Source: Streptomyces hiroshimensis
GTDB taxonomy: Bacteria; Actinomycetota; Actinomycetes; Streptomycetales; Streptomycetaceae
Assembly (NCBI RefSeq): GCF_014650335.1
Contig: NZ_BMUT01000002.1
Coordinates: forward strand, 1 to 48,720
Length of the DNA: 48,720 nucleotides
Direction: 5' to 3'
This document shows, one piece after another, positions 17,793 to 26,663 of the stretch. A program made the position numbers and the translations under genes. Positions within the stretch are counted from its first letter, which is position 1. Every line of letters begins with the position of its first letter. The notes under the pieces are model-generated. The model ran no database searches and was not told where the DNA came from. It was given only the letters and a program-made list of their open reading frames with translations.

Positions 17793-20700
17793 GAACAGCC
17801 CGGCCGGGGGGCAACAACCGACCGGGCCGAAGGCCGAGGCGGGACTCGACCAGGAGACCCTGACCGCCTACCTCCAGCGCTACTACCTGCACACGGCGCC
17901 GGAGGACCTCAACGGTCGCGAGCCGGTCGACGTCTACGGCGCCGCGGTCTCGCACCGCCACCTCGCCGAGAACCGCCCGCAGGGCACGGCCAACGTCCGG
18001 GTGCACACCCCGACCGTCGAGGAGAACGGCTGGACGTGCAGCCACTCCGTCGTCGAGGTCGTCACCGACGACATGCCCTTCCTGGTCGACTCGGTCACCA
18101 ACGAGCTCTCCCGCCAGGGCCGCGGCATCCACGTCGTGATCCACCCGCAGATGATCGTGCGCCGTGACGTCACCGGCCGTCTGCTGGAGGTCCTCGGTTC
18201 CAACTGCGAAGCCCACGGCACCGGCAAGGACGCCGTTCTGCCGCACGACGCGCTCACCGAGTCCTGGATCCACGTCGAGATCGACCGCGAGACCGACCGC
18301 GGCGACCTCAAGCAGATCGCCGCCGACCTGATGCGCGTCCTGTCCGACGTCCGCGAGGCCGTCGAGGACTGGTCCAAGATGCGCGACGCCGCCCTGCGCA
18401 TCGCCGACGGCCTGGCCGCCGAGTCCCTCCCCGGCGACGTCGCCCCGTCGGACACCCACGAGGCCGGCGAGCTGCTGCGCTGGCTGGCCGCGGACCACTT
18501 CACCTTCCTCGGCTACCGCGAGTACGAGCTGACGAAGGTCTCCACCGACGGCGGCGAGGAGGACGTGCTCAGCGCCGTCCCCGGCACCGGCCTCGGCATC
18601 CTGCGCTCCGACCCCCACCACGACGAGGCGCAGCGCGCCGGCGGCCCGCACTCGCACCTGCCGCGCCCGGCGTCCCCCTCGTTCAACCGGCTGCCCGCCG
18701 ACGCCCGCGCCAAGGCCCGTGAGCACAAGCTGCTCGTCCTCACCAAGGCCAACAGCCGCGCCACGGTCCACCGCCCCTCCTACCTCGACTACGTCGGGGT
18801 GAAGAAGTTCGACGCCGACGGCAACGTGATCGGCGAGCGCCGTTTCCTCGGCCTGTTCTCCTCCGCCGCGTACACCGAGTCCGTGCGCCGCGTGCCCGTC
18901 GTCCGCCGCAAGGTCCAGCAGGTCCTCGCCGACGCCGGCTTCACGCCCGACAGCCACGACGGCCGCGACCTCCTCCAGATCCTGGAGACCTACCCGCGCG
19001 ACGAGCTCTTCCAGATCGCCGCCGAGCAGCTGCGCTCCATCGCCACGAGCGTGCTCTACCTCCAGGAGCGCCGCCGGCTGCGGCTGTACCTGCGCCAGGA
19101 GGAGTACGGGCGCTACTACTCGGCGCTGGTCTACCTCCCGCGCGACCGCTACACCACCGGTGTGCGGCTGCGCCTGATCGACATCCTCAAGGAGGAGCTC
19201 GGCGGCTCCAGCGTCGACTTCACCGCCTGGAACACCGAGTCGGTCCTCTCCCGGCTGCACTTCGTCGTCCGCGTCGAGCCGGGCGCGACGCTGCGCGAGC
19301 TCACCGACGCCGACGCCGACCGCATCGAGGCCCGCCTGGTCGAGGCCGCCCGCTCCTGGGCGGACGGCTTCGCCGAGACGCTGACCGCCGAGGCCGGCGA
19401 GGAGCGCGCCGCCGAGCTGCTGCGCCGCTACGGCCAGGCCTTCCCCGAGGGCTACAAGGCCGACCACAGCCCCCGCAGCGCCGTCTCCGACCTCGGTCAC
19501 CTGGAGAAGCTCACCACCGCCGGCGGCGACCGCGACTTCGAGCTCAGCCTCTACGAGCCGGTCGGCGCGGGCCCCGGCGAGCGCCGCTTCAAGATCTACC
19601 GCACGGGTGAGCCGGTCTCGCTGTCCGCCGTGCTGCCGGTGCTCCACCGCCTCGGCGTCGAGGTCGTCGACGAGCGCCCGTACGAGCTGCGCTGCTCGGA
19701 CCGCACCACCGCCTGGATCTACGACTTCGGTCTGCGGATGCCCGAGCGGATCGAGGGCGACGACGCCCGCATCCGCTTCCAGGAGGCCTTCGCGGCGGTG
19801 TGGACCGGCGCCGCGGAGAACGACAACTTCAACAACCTGGTGCTGCGGGCCGGTCTCGACTGGCGCCAGGCCATGGTGCTGCGGGCCTACGCCAAGTACC
19901 TCCGGCAGGCCGCCTGGCCGTTCAGCCAGGCGTACATGGAGGACACCCTCAGCAACAACGTCCACACCACCCGCCTGCTGGTCAACCTCTTCGAGGCCCG
20001 GATGTCGCCCGCGCTCCAGCGCGCCGGCAACGAGCTCATCGACGGCCTGCTGGAGGAGCTGGACGGCGCCCTGGACCAGGTGGCGAGCCTGGACGAGGAC
20101 CGCATCCTGCGGGCCTTCCTCACGGTCATCAAGGCCACGCTGCGCACCAACCACTTCCAGCGCGACGCCGACGGCGCGCCGCGCCCCTACCTGTCCCTCA
20201 AGCTCGACCCGCAGGCCATCCCCGAGCTGCCGGCGCCCCGCCCGGCCTTCGAGATCTGGGTGTACTCGCCGCGGGTGGAGGGCGTGCACCTGCGCTTCGG
20301 CAAGGTCGCGCGCGGCGGTCTGCGCTGGTCCGACCGGCGCGAGGACTTCCGCACCGAGATCCTCGGCCTGGTCAAGGCCCAGATGGTGAAGAACACCGTC
20401 ATCGTGCCGGTGGGCGCCAAGGGCGGCTTCGTCGGCAAGCGCCTGCCCGACCCGTCGGTGGACCGCGACGCGTGGCTCGCCGAGGGCATCGCCTCGTACA
20501 AGACGTTCATCTCGGGCCTCCTCGACATCACCGACAACATGGTCGGCGGCGAGGTCGTGCCCCCGAAGGACGTCGTCCGCCACGACGAGGACGACACCTA
20601 CCTGGTCGTCGCCGCCGACAAGGGCACCGCGACGTTCTCGGACATCGCCAACGAGGTCGCGCAGTCCTACGGCTTCTGGCTCGGCGACGCCTTCGCCTCC

Positions 20701-22722
20701 GGCGGCTCGGCCGGCTACGACCACAAGGGCATGGGCATCACCGCCCGCGGCGCCTGGGAGTCGGTCAAGCGCCACTTCCGCGAGCTGGGCCACAACACCC
20801 AGACGCAGGACTTCACGGTCGTCGGCGTCGGCGACATGTCCGGTGACGTCTTCGGCAACGGCATGCTGCTCTCCGAGCACATCCGCCTGGTGGCCGCCTT
20901 CGACCACCGCCACATCTTCATCGACCCGACCCCGGACGCGGCCGTCTCCTACGCCGAGCGCCGCCGCCTGTTCGAGCTGCCCCGCTCGTCCTGGGCCGAC
21001 TACGACACCGGGCTGCTCTCCCAGGGCGGCGGCATCCACCCCCGTACCGCCAAGTCGATCCCGGTCAACGCGCACGTGCGGCAGGCCCTCGGCATCGAGG
21101 CGGGCGTCACCAAGATGACCCCCGCCGAGCTGATGAAGGCCATCCTGCGCGCGCAGGTCGACCTGCTGTGGAACGGCGGCATCGGCACGTACGTCAAGGC
21201 CTCCACCGAGTCCCACGCGGACGTCGGCGACAAGGCCAACGACGCCATCCGCGTCGACGGCCAGGACCTGCGCGTCAAGGTCGTCGGCGAGGGCGGCAAC
21301 CTGGGCCTGACCCAGCTCGGCCGGATCGAGTTCGCTTCCAACGGCGGCCGGATCAACACCGACGCCATCGACAACAGCGCCGGCGTGGACACCTCCGACC
21401 ACGAGGTGAACATCAAGATCCTGCTCAACGCGCTCGTCATCGACGGCGACATGACCGTCAAGCAGCGCAACAAGCTCCTCGCCGAGATGACCGACGAGGT
21501 CGGCGAGCTGGTCCTGCGCAACAACTACGCGCAGAACGTGGCCCTGGCCAACGCCGTGGAGCAGGCCCCCAGCCTCCTCCACGCCCACCAGCGGATCATG
21601 CGCCGCCTCGGCCGGGACGGCCACCTGGACCGGGCCCTGGAGTTCCTGCCCAGCGACCGGCAGATCCGCGAGCGGCTCTCCGCGGGCCGCGGGCTGACCC
21701 AGCCGGAGCTGGCCGTCCTCCTCGCCTACATCAAGATCACCACGGCCGAGGAGCTGCTCGCCACCGGGCTGCCCGACGACCCGTACCTCGAGCGCCTGCT
21801 GCACGCCTACTTCCCGCAGGCGCTGCGCACCGGCTTCGCCGAGCAGGTCGACGCCCACGCGCTGAGCCGGGAGATCATCACCACCGTCCTGGTCAACGAC
21901 ACCGTCAACAGCGGCGGCTCGACCTTCCTGCACCGTCTGCGGGAGGAGACCGGGGCCTCGCTGGAGGAGATCGTCCGGGCGCAGACCGCCGCCCGCGCCA
22001 TCTTCGGGCTGGGCTCCGTGTGGGACGCCGTCGAGGGCCTGGACAACGTGGTCGCGGCCGACGTCCAGACCCGCATCCGGCTGCACTCGCGGCGCCTGGT
22101 CGAGCGCGGCACCCGCTGGCTGCTCAACAACCGGCCGCAGCCGCTGGAGCTGGCCGGGACGATCGAGTTCTTCCAGGACGGCGTGGCCGAGGTCTGGGGC
22201 GAGCTGCCCAAGCTGCTCAAGGGCGCCGACATGGAGTGGTGGCAGTCCATCCACGACGAGCTGGTGGACGCCGGCGTGCCGGACGAGCTGGCCGTGCGCG
22301 TGGCGGGCTTCTCCTCCGTCTTCCCGGCGCTGGACGTCGTCGCGGTCGCCGACCGCACCGGCAAGGAGCCGCTGGCCGTGGCCGAGGTCTACTACGACCT
22401 CGGGGACCGGCTGCACATCACCCAGCTGATGGACCGCATCATCGAGCTGCCGCGCGCGGACCGCTGGCAGTCCATGGCCCGCGCCTCCATCCGAGAGGAC
22501 CTGTACGCGGCCCACTCCGCGCTCACCGCCGACATCCTCGCGGTGGGCAACGGCTCCTCGACGCCGGAGCAGCGCTTCGAGGACTGGGAGGAGAAGAACG
22601 CGGCGATCCTGAGCCGGGCGCGCACCACGCTCGACGAGATCCGCGGTTCGGACGCCTTCGACCTGGCCAACCTGTCGGTGGCCATGCGGACCATGCGCAC
22701 CCTGCTGCGGACGCACAGCTGA
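17731..22722 (+). CDS. gdh: NAD-dependent glutamate dehydrogenase, large (~180 kDa) class
   Basis: The enzyme interconverts L-glutamate and 2-oxoglutarate plus ammonium with NAD+, mainly in the catabolic direction. The 1663-residue length matches the L_180 class first defined with Streptomyces clavuligerus and mycobacterial Rv2476c. A long N-terminal half carries ACT-like regulatory domains. The catalytic part contains VGAKGGFVGK (lysine K897) and the Rossmann segment GVGDMSGDVFGNGML (about 1032-1046), then NGGIGTYVKAS. ATG 17731 (MQTKLDEAKAELLERAARV) is preferred, with AGGAG about ten bases upstream; GTG 17677 and ATG 17695 are in-frame alternatives adding residues without known homology. 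It is monocistronic and ends before a strong terminator. Confidence 0.95.
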   Translation: MQTKLDEAKAELLERAARVAENSPAGGQQPTGPKAEAGLDQETLTAYLQRYYLHTAPEDLNGREPVDVYGAAVSHRHLAENRPQGTANVRVHTPTVEENGWTCSHSVVEVVTDDMPFLVDSVTNELSRQGRGIHVVIHPQMIVRRDVTGRLLEVLGSNCEAHGTGKDAVLPHDALTESWIHVEIDRETDRGDLKQIAADLMRVLSDVREAVEDWSKMRDAALRIADGLAAESLPGDVAPSDTHEAGELLRWLAADHFTFLGYREYELTKVSTDGGEEDVLSAVPGTGLGILRSDPHHDEAQRAGGPHSHLPRPASPSFNRLPADARAKAREHKLLVLTKANSRATVHRPSYLDYVGVKKFDADGNVIGERRFLGLFSSAAYTESVRRVPVVRRKVQQVLADAGFTPDSHDGRDLLQILETYPRDELFQIAAEQLRSIATSVLYLQERRRLRLYLRQEEYGRYYSALVYLPRDRYTTGVRLRLIDILKEELGGSSVDFTAWNTESVLSRLHFVVRVEPGATLRELTDADADRIEARLVEAARSWADGFAETLTAEAGEERAAELLRRYGQAFPEGYKADHSPRSAVSDLGHLEKLTTAGGDRDFELSLYEPVGAGPGERRFKIYRTGEPVSLSAVLPVLHRLGVEVVDERPYELRCSDRTTAWIYDFGLRMPERIEGDDARIRFQEAFAAVWTGAAENDNFNNLVLRAGLDWRQAMVLRAYAKYLRQAAWPFSQAYMEDTLSNNVHTTRLLVNLFEARMSPALQRAGNELIDGLLEELDGALDQVASLDEDRILRAFLTVIKATLRTNHFQRDADGAPRPYLSLKLDPQAIPELPAPRPAFEIWVYSPRVEGVHLRFGKVARGGLRWSDRREDFRTEILGLVKAQMVKNTVIVPVGAKGGFVGKRLPDPSVDRDAWLAEGIASYKTFISGLLDITDNMVGGEVVPPKDVVRHDEDDTYLVVAADKGTATFSDIANEVAQSYGFWLGDAFASGGSAGYDHKGMGITARGAWESVKRHFRELGHNTQTQDFTVVGVGDMSGDVFGNGMLLSEHIRLVAAFDHRHIFIDPTPDAAVSYAERRRLFELPRSSWADYDTGLLSQGGGIHPRTAKSIPVNAHVRQALGIEAGVTKMTPAELMKAILRAQVDLLWNGGIGTYVKASTESHADVGDKANDAIRVDGQDLRVKVVGEGGNLGLTQLGRIEFASNGGRINTDAIDNSAGVDTSDHEVNIKILLNALVIDGDMTVKQRNKLLAEMTDEVGELVLRNNYAQNVALANAVEQAPSLLHAHQRIMRRLGRDGHLDRALEFLPSDRQIRERLSAGRGLTQPELAVLLAYIKITTAEELLATGLPDDPYLERLLHAYFPQALRTGFAEQVDAHALSREIITTVLVNDTVNSGGSTFLHRLREETGASLEEIVRAQTAARAIFGLGSVWDAVEGLDNVVAADVQTRIRLHSRRLVERGTRWLLNNRPQPLELAGTIEFFQDGVAEVWGELPKLLKGADMEWWQSIHDELVDAGVPDELAVRVAGFSSVFPALDVVAVADRTGKEPLAVAEVYYDLGDRLHITQLMDRIIELPRADRWQSMARASIREDLYAAHSALTADILAVGNGSSTPEQRFEDWEEKNAAILSRARTTLDEIRGSDAFDLANLSVAMRTMRTLLRTHS

Positions 22723-22805
22723 GCCGTGTGCCGGAGCGCGCGCCCGGGCGGCTTTCCGGGCCGTGCGCTGCGTCGAATTGACGCACGGCTGACGGCGGAG
22801 TGAAC

Positions 22806-22847
22806 AAGGGACGGCCCTGGGGACAAATCCCCCGGGGCCGTCCTTTT
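22806..22847 (+). terminator. Intrinsic terminator of gdh
   Basis: GGACGGCCC (22809-22817) pairs with GGGCCGTCC (22835-22843). The stem continues inward through a T-G wobble and four G-C pairs to a 7-nt loop, and TTTT follows at 22844-22847. It is 84 bases after the gdh stop. Confidence 0.9.
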
Positions 22848-22866
22848 GCCGTGCTATGAGGGACGG

Positions 22867-24084
22867 ATGAAGGCCGTTTCCCGGTTGACGTCCGGGCCCT
22901 CCCCCGATGCCCTGTCCGACGGCGCACGCCGCCCCGTGCCGGCCCCGCCGCCCGCGCCCCCGCGCCACGGGACGGCCCGCGCGGTGGCCCTCTACCTGGC
23001 GGTGTCCGCGGTCGGCTTCGCGGTGCTCCTGCTGGTGAGCCGCCATCTCGGGCGGGGCCCGGAGGTCCTGCTGCAGCGCTGGGACAGCGGCAATTACCTG
23101 CACATCGCCAAGCGCGGCTATCCGGGGGAGATCCCCTACGGTCCGGACGGGGAGCCGAAATTCAGCAGGCTCGCGTTCTTCCCGCTGGTTCCCGGGCTGA
23201 TCCGGTCGGTGGGGCTGGTGACGGGGCTGCCGCTGGTGTGGGCCGGGGTGGTGGTGTCGTTCACGGGCGCCGCGGTGGCCGCCGCGGGGGTGTTCCGGCT
23301 CGTGCGCGCCGTCGGCGGCCGGCCGGGCGCCGGGTACGCGTGCGTGGCGCTGTGGGCCTGCTCGCCGTACGCGTTCGCGCTGTGGGTGCCGTACTCGGAG
23401 GGCGTGTTCAGCGCGGCCCTGATCTGGGCGCTGGTGGCCATACTGGCGCGGCGCTGGCTGGCGGCGGCCGCGCTGTGCGTCGTGGCGGGCATGGTGCGGC
23501 CGAGCGCCACGGTGCTGGTCGGCACGGTCGTGCTGGCCGCCGGGTGGGAGCTGGTGCAGCGCCGGGGCGGCCGGCAGGCGTGGGTGGCGCTGCTGACGGC
23601 GCCCCTGGGGCTGCTGGGGAGCTGGCTGTACCTGGGGAGCAAGGTGGGCCGGGTGGACGGCTGGTTCGAGGCGGAGCGGGCGTGGGGGCAGTCGTTCGAC
23701 TTCGGTGCGGGCACCGTGCACGTGCTGAAGGGGATGCTCCTCTACCGGCACGCGGGCCGGACGGGTGATCTGCGCTCCGCGGCGGTGATCGCGGTGGTGG
23801 TGCTGGGGGCCATCGGGGTGCTGGCCCTCGCGCGGGACCGGAAGGTGCCGTGGCAGCTGGTCGTGGCGGTGGCGGGGGCGTGGGTGCTGATGGTGGGAAC
23901 GCCGGGTTCGCCGCTGTCCAAGCCACGCTTCATGCTGCCGTTCCTGCCGGTTCTGCTGCTGTTGGCGGCCAGGCCGCTCGCCCGTGCTCCGCTTGGGGTG
24001 CGGGTGTGTCTCTACGGTGGGGGTGCGGTGGTCTCGGGGTGGTACGCGGCGGGGTTGCTCGTGCTGTTCGAGGGGTCGCCGTGA
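22867..24084 (+). CDS. PIG-V-like membrane mannosyltransferase
   Basis: The 405-residue product has a Pro-rich cytoplasmic N-terminus and about nine to ten hydrophobic segments. RWDSGNYLHIAKRGYP (71-86) in the first large extracytoplasmic loop is the signature of bacterial homologues of GPI mannosyltransferase 2 (PIG-V), GT-C enzymes that use polyprenol-phosphate-mannose. The aspartate of RWDS is the expected catalytic acid/base. It would add mannose to a lipid-linked or wall glycan outside the cell. ATG 22867 follows GAGGGACGG. Its last 73 bases overlap the end of the convergent GtrA gene. A polyprenol-phosphate-mannose synthase-like gene 1.8 kb downstream could supply its donor. Confidence 0.82.
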   Translation: MKAVSRLTSGPSPDALSDGARRPVPAPPPAPPRHGTARAVALYLAVSAVGFAVLLLVSRHLGRGPEVLLQRWDSGNYLHIAKRGYPGEIPYGPDGEPKFSRLAFFPLVPGLIRSVGLVTGLPLVWAGVVVSFTGAAVAAAGVFRLVRAVGGRPGAGYACVALWACSPYAFALWVPYSEGVFSAALIWALVAILARRWLAAAALCVVAGMVRPSATVLVGTVVLAAGWELVQRRGGRQAWVALLTAPLGLLGSWLYLGSKVGRVDGWFEAERAWGQSFDFGAGTVHVLKGMLLYRHAGRTGDLRSAAVIAVVVLGAIGVLALARDRKVPWQLVVAVAGAWVLMVGTPGSPLSKPRFMLPFLPVLLLLAARPLARAPLGVRVCLYGGGAVVSGWYAAGLLVLFEGSP

Positions 24085-24530
24085 GAGCCGTCGGGGAGCA
24101 GTGTCCTGAACACCCAGGCCCGGTAGGTCCAGAAGCGGAAGAGCGTGGCGGCGCCGATGCCCAGGAACTTGAAGAGGTTGTTCTGGAACGGGGTGTCCCA
24201 GCCGAACGAGTACGTGGCGACGTAGAGCACCCCGTTCTCGATGACCAGCCCGATGGCGCTGAAGGCGGCGAAGAGGGCGACCTGGCGGCTGCGCCGGCTC
24301 CTGTCGCGGTCGCGGTAGGCGAAGTGACGCAGGCCCAGGTAGTTGAAGCCGATGGCGACCACGGTCGCGATCACGCTGCAGCGCACGACCGGCAGCCCGG
24401 TGAGCGCACGGCAGAGGTTGAAGACCGCGAGGTTGACGACGATGCCGAGGCCGCCGACGGCGCCGAACTTGGCGAATTCCCGGCCGAGGGCCGCGAACCC
24501 CGACGTCGCCGCTGGTCGCAAGGGTCGCAA
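24012..24530 (-). CDS. GtrA-family membrane protein (polyprenol-phosphate-sugar flippase-like)
   Basis: GtrA/DPMS3-type proteins are four-helix membrane proteins thought to flip polyprenol-phosphate-linked sugars or to support their synthases. The 172-residue product has four hydrophobic segments (about 21-41, 48-66, 83-105, 118-136), the FAKFGAVGG entry motif and the closing RFWTYRAWVF motif. The proposed start is TTG 24530 with GGAGAGG a few bases upstream. An ATG at 24543 is in a different frame, so either TTG is used or the 5' end is frameshifted. The gene is divergent from the nucleotidyltransferase gene and overlaps the PIG-V-like gene tail to tail by 73 bp. Confidence 0.82.
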   Translation of the reverse strand: MRPLRPAATSGFAALGREFAKFGAVGGLGIVVNLAVFNLCRALTGLPVVRCSVIATVVAIGFNYLGLRHFAYRDRDRSRRSRQVALFAAFSAIGLVIENGVLYVATYSFGWDTPFQNNLFKFLGIGAATLFRFWTYRAWVFRTLLPDGSHGDPSNSTSNPAAYHPETTAPPP

Positions 24531-24582
24531 GGGCCTCTCCCATTACGGTCGTCCCGGTATGGCCGCCACGCAAAGCAGACAT

Positions 24583-24627
24583 TTGCCGCAGAGAACTGAT
24601 TGTAGTGTAAATTGCCGCAAAAACTGA
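24583..24627. repeat. Direct repeat TTGCCGCA-n-AACTGA in a divergent promoter region
   Basis: TTGCCGCA followed by AACTGA occurs at 24583-24599 and at 24612-24627, 29 bp apart, with one base missing in the second copy. The 129-bp gap between the GtrA and nucleotidyltransferase starts is unusually A/T-rich. The repeat may be a binding site controlling both genes. Confidence 0.5.
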
Positions 24628-24659
24628 CACAGTGCGAAGACGACGGCGAGGACAGTGGC

Positions 24660-25739
24660 ATGACAGAGGCGGTACTGCTCGTCGGCGGCAAGGGGACCCG
24701 GCTGCGGCCGCTCACCCTCAACACGCCGAAGCCGATGGTCCCGGCCGCCGGAGTGCCCTTCATCGCCCACCAGCTGGCCCTCGCCCGGGCCGCCGGCGTC
24801 GGCCACGTCGTCCTCGCCACCTCCTACCTCGCCGAGGTCTTCGAGCCCTACTTCGGCGACGGCTCCGCCCACGGCCTGCGTCTGACCTACGTCACCGAGA
24901 AGGAGCCGCTCGGCACCGGCGGCGCCATCCGCAGCGCGGCGCAGGCCCTCACCACCGGCCCGCGCGGCCCCGTCCTCGTCTTCAACGGGGACATCCTCAC
25001 CGGCCTCGACATCAGGGGCCTGCTGCGCCGCCACGAGCAGGCTCAGGCCGACGTCACCCTGCACCTGACCAGGGTGGCCGACCCCAGGGCCTTCGGGCTC
25101 GTCCCCACCGACGCCGGCGGGCGCGTCCTGGCCTTCACCGAGAAGCCCCGCCGCCCCGAGGAGATCGTCACCGACCAGATCAACGCCGGCGCCTACGTCT
25201 TCCGCCGCGACGTCATCGACACCATCCCCGACGGCCGCCCGGTCTCCGTCGAACGCGAGACCTTCCCCGGCCTGCTGGCCTCCGGCGCGCTGCTGCACGG
25301 CGTGGTCGACGCCTCGTACTGGCTGGACCTCGGCCGCCCCGCCTCCTTCGTCCAGGCGTCGGCCGACCTCGTCCGCGGGGTCGTCCGCTCGCCCGCCGTG
25401 CCCGGCGAACCGGGCGAACACCTGGTGCTGCCCGGCGCCCGCGTCGAGGAAGGAGCCCGCCTGTCCGGCGGGAGCGTCATCGGCGCCGGGGCGCACGTCG
25501 AGGCCGGAGCGGAGGTCGAGGGGTCGGTCGTGCTGGACGGCGCGCGCATCGGGGCCGGTGCCCGGATCCGGGCCAGCATGATCGGCCGGGACGCCCGGGT
25601 CGGCCCGCGCACCGCCCTCGACGGCGTGGTGATCGGCGACCACGCGGAGGTCGGCTCCGACAACGAGCTGTGCGACGGCGCCCGCGTGTGGTGCGGCATG
25701 GTCATCCCCGACGCGGCCATCCGCTTCTCCGCCGCCTGA
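24660..25739 (+). CDS. Sugar-nucleotide pyrophosphorylase, probably mannose-1-phosphate guanylyltransferase
   Basis: The 359-residue product has an N-terminal nucleotidyltransferase domain (1 to about 240) with the signature GGKGTRLRPLT (9-19), KPM, the metal-binding FNGDILTG and EKP, then a C-terminal left-handed beta-helix of hexapeptide repeats (about 245-350; VEEGARLSGGSVIGAGAHVE and following). This matches GDP-mannose or UDP-sugar pyrophosphorylases. The mannose-type neighbours favour GTP plus mannose-1-phosphate giving GDP-mannose, but specificity is inferred. ATG 24660 has GAGGA at 24648-24652. It starts the plus-strand glycan genes, 114 bp before the next. Confidence 0.87.
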   Translation: MTEAVLLVGGKGTRLRPLTLNTPKPMVPAAGVPFIAHQLALARAAGVGHVVLATSYLAEVFEPYFGDGSAHGLRLTYVTEKEPLGTGGAIRSAAQALTTGPRGPVLVFNGDILTGLDIRGLLRRHEQAQADVTLHLTRVADPRAFGLVPTDAGGRVLAFTEKPRRPEEIVTDQINAGAYVFRRDVIDTIPDGRPVSVERETFPGLLASGALLHGVVDASYWLDLGRPASFVQASADLVRGVVRSPAVPGEPGEHLVLPGARVEEGARLSGGSVIGAGAHVEAGAEVEGSVVLDGARIGAGARIRASMIGRDARVGPRTALDGVVIGDHAEVGSDNELCDGARVWCGMVIPDAAIRFSAA

Positions 25740-25749
25740 CGCCGGCCCG

Positions 25750-25782
25750 GCCCGCTGCCAGCCCGCTACCGGCCCGCTGCCG
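25750..25782 (+). repeat. Three tandem 11-bp GCCCGCTnCCn units
   Basis: GCCCGCTGCCA, GCCCGCTACCG and GCCCGCTGCCG stand head to tail immediately after the pyrophosphorylase stop. They look like replication-slippage copies. Confidence 0.7.
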
Positions 25783-25799
25783 GCGCATGCAGACGCAGT

Positions 25800-25841
25800 C
25801 CCTTTGCCGACGAACCCACGCCCTTTGCCGACGAACCCACG
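25800..25841 (+). repeat. Perfect tandem duplication of 21 bp
   Basis: Bases 25800-25820 are repeated exactly at 25821-25841 (each begins CCCTTTGCCGAC). The second copy ends next to the GAGGA ribosome site of the downstream synthase gene, so the number of copies changes leader length there. Confidence 0.85.
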
Positions 25842-25853
25842 AGGACCGAGCCC

Positions 25854-26663
25854 ATGAGCGCACCACACACCCCCGCCGCGGCACCCCCGCTGCCCGCCGA
25901 GTGGAGCCGCACCGCGACGACCGTCGTCATGCCCACGTACAACGAGGCGGCGAACCTGGCCACCATGGCGGAGGCGCTCATGGCCCTGCCGCTGGAGGGC
26001 CTGCGGCTGCTGGTCGTCGACGACAACAGCCCCGACGGCACCGGGGCCATCGCCGAACAACTGGCGGAGAAGTACAACGAGCCCGGCCGGACCCGGGTGG
26101 GCGTCCTGCACCGCACCACCAAGGACGGGCTCGGCCGCGCCTACGCCGCCGGCATGGCCCGGGCCGTCGCCGAGGGCGCCTCCTACGTCCTGCAGATGGA
26201 CGCCGACGGCAGCCACCCCGCGGAGAAGATCCCCGAGCTGCTCGGGGTCGCCCTCGCCACCGGCGCGGACGTCGTCGTCGGCAGCCGCTACGTGCCCGGC
26301 GGCTCCCTCTCCGACGCGTGGGGCGTCCACAGAAAGGCCCTCTCCCGCTGGGCCAACGCCTACGCCAGCACGATCCTCGGCACCCGCGTACGGGACATCA
26401 CCGGCGGCTTCAACCTCTGGTCCGCGGCCGCCCTGAACGCCATCGACCTGGAGACCGTCGACAGCGCCGGCTACAGCTTCCAGGTCGAGATGAAGTACCG
26501 CGCGCTCAAGGCCGGGTACACGGTCATGGAGGTGCCCATCCACTTCGAGGACCGCACCGCAGGCGAGTCGAAGATGAACCTGGCCGTCCAGCTCGAATCG
26601 GTGGTCATGCCGTGGCGGCTGCGCACGAGGTCGGCCCGTGCTTCCGGTCACCGTCCCCGCTGA
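25854..26663 (+). CDS. Polyprenol-phosphate-mannose synthase-like glycosyltransferase (GT2)
   Basis: The 269-residue product is a soluble GT2 enzyme of the dolichol/polyprenol-phosphate-mannose synthase group. It shows PTYNEA (27-32), VDDNSPDGT (55-63), the metal-binding DADGS (116-120) and the GSRYVPGG segment typical of Ppm1/DPM1. It transfers mannose from GDP-mannose to polyprenol phosphate at the inner membrane face, making the donor used by GT-C enzymes. No membrane helix is fused, unlike two-domain forms. GAGGA precedes ATG 25854. Its end overlaps the next gene by 26 bases. Other donor sugars are possible. Confidence 0.9.
   Translation: MSAPHTPAAAPPLPAEWSRTATTVVMPTYNEAANLATMAEALMALPLEGLRLLVVDDNSPDGTGAIAEQLAEKYNEPGRTRVGVLHRTTKDGLGRAYAAGMARAVAEGASYVLQMDADGSHPAEKIPELLGVALATGADVVVGSRYVPGGSLSDAWGVHRKALSRWANAYASTILGTRVRDITGGFNLWSAAALNAIDLETVDSAGYSFQVEMKYRALKAGYTVMEVPIHFEDRTAGESKMNLAVQLESVVMPWRLRTRSARASGHRPR

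Noticed and set aside
17698..24630. Very long minus-strand open frame (2310 codons) opposite gdh
   Set aside because: It is antisense to a clear enzyme gene in high-GC DNA, where such frames arise by codon bias. Its translation is repetitive and shows no domain.
25750..25841. CRISPR-like repeat array
   Set aside because: Units are directly adjacent without spacers and there are only two or three copies; these are tandem duplications.
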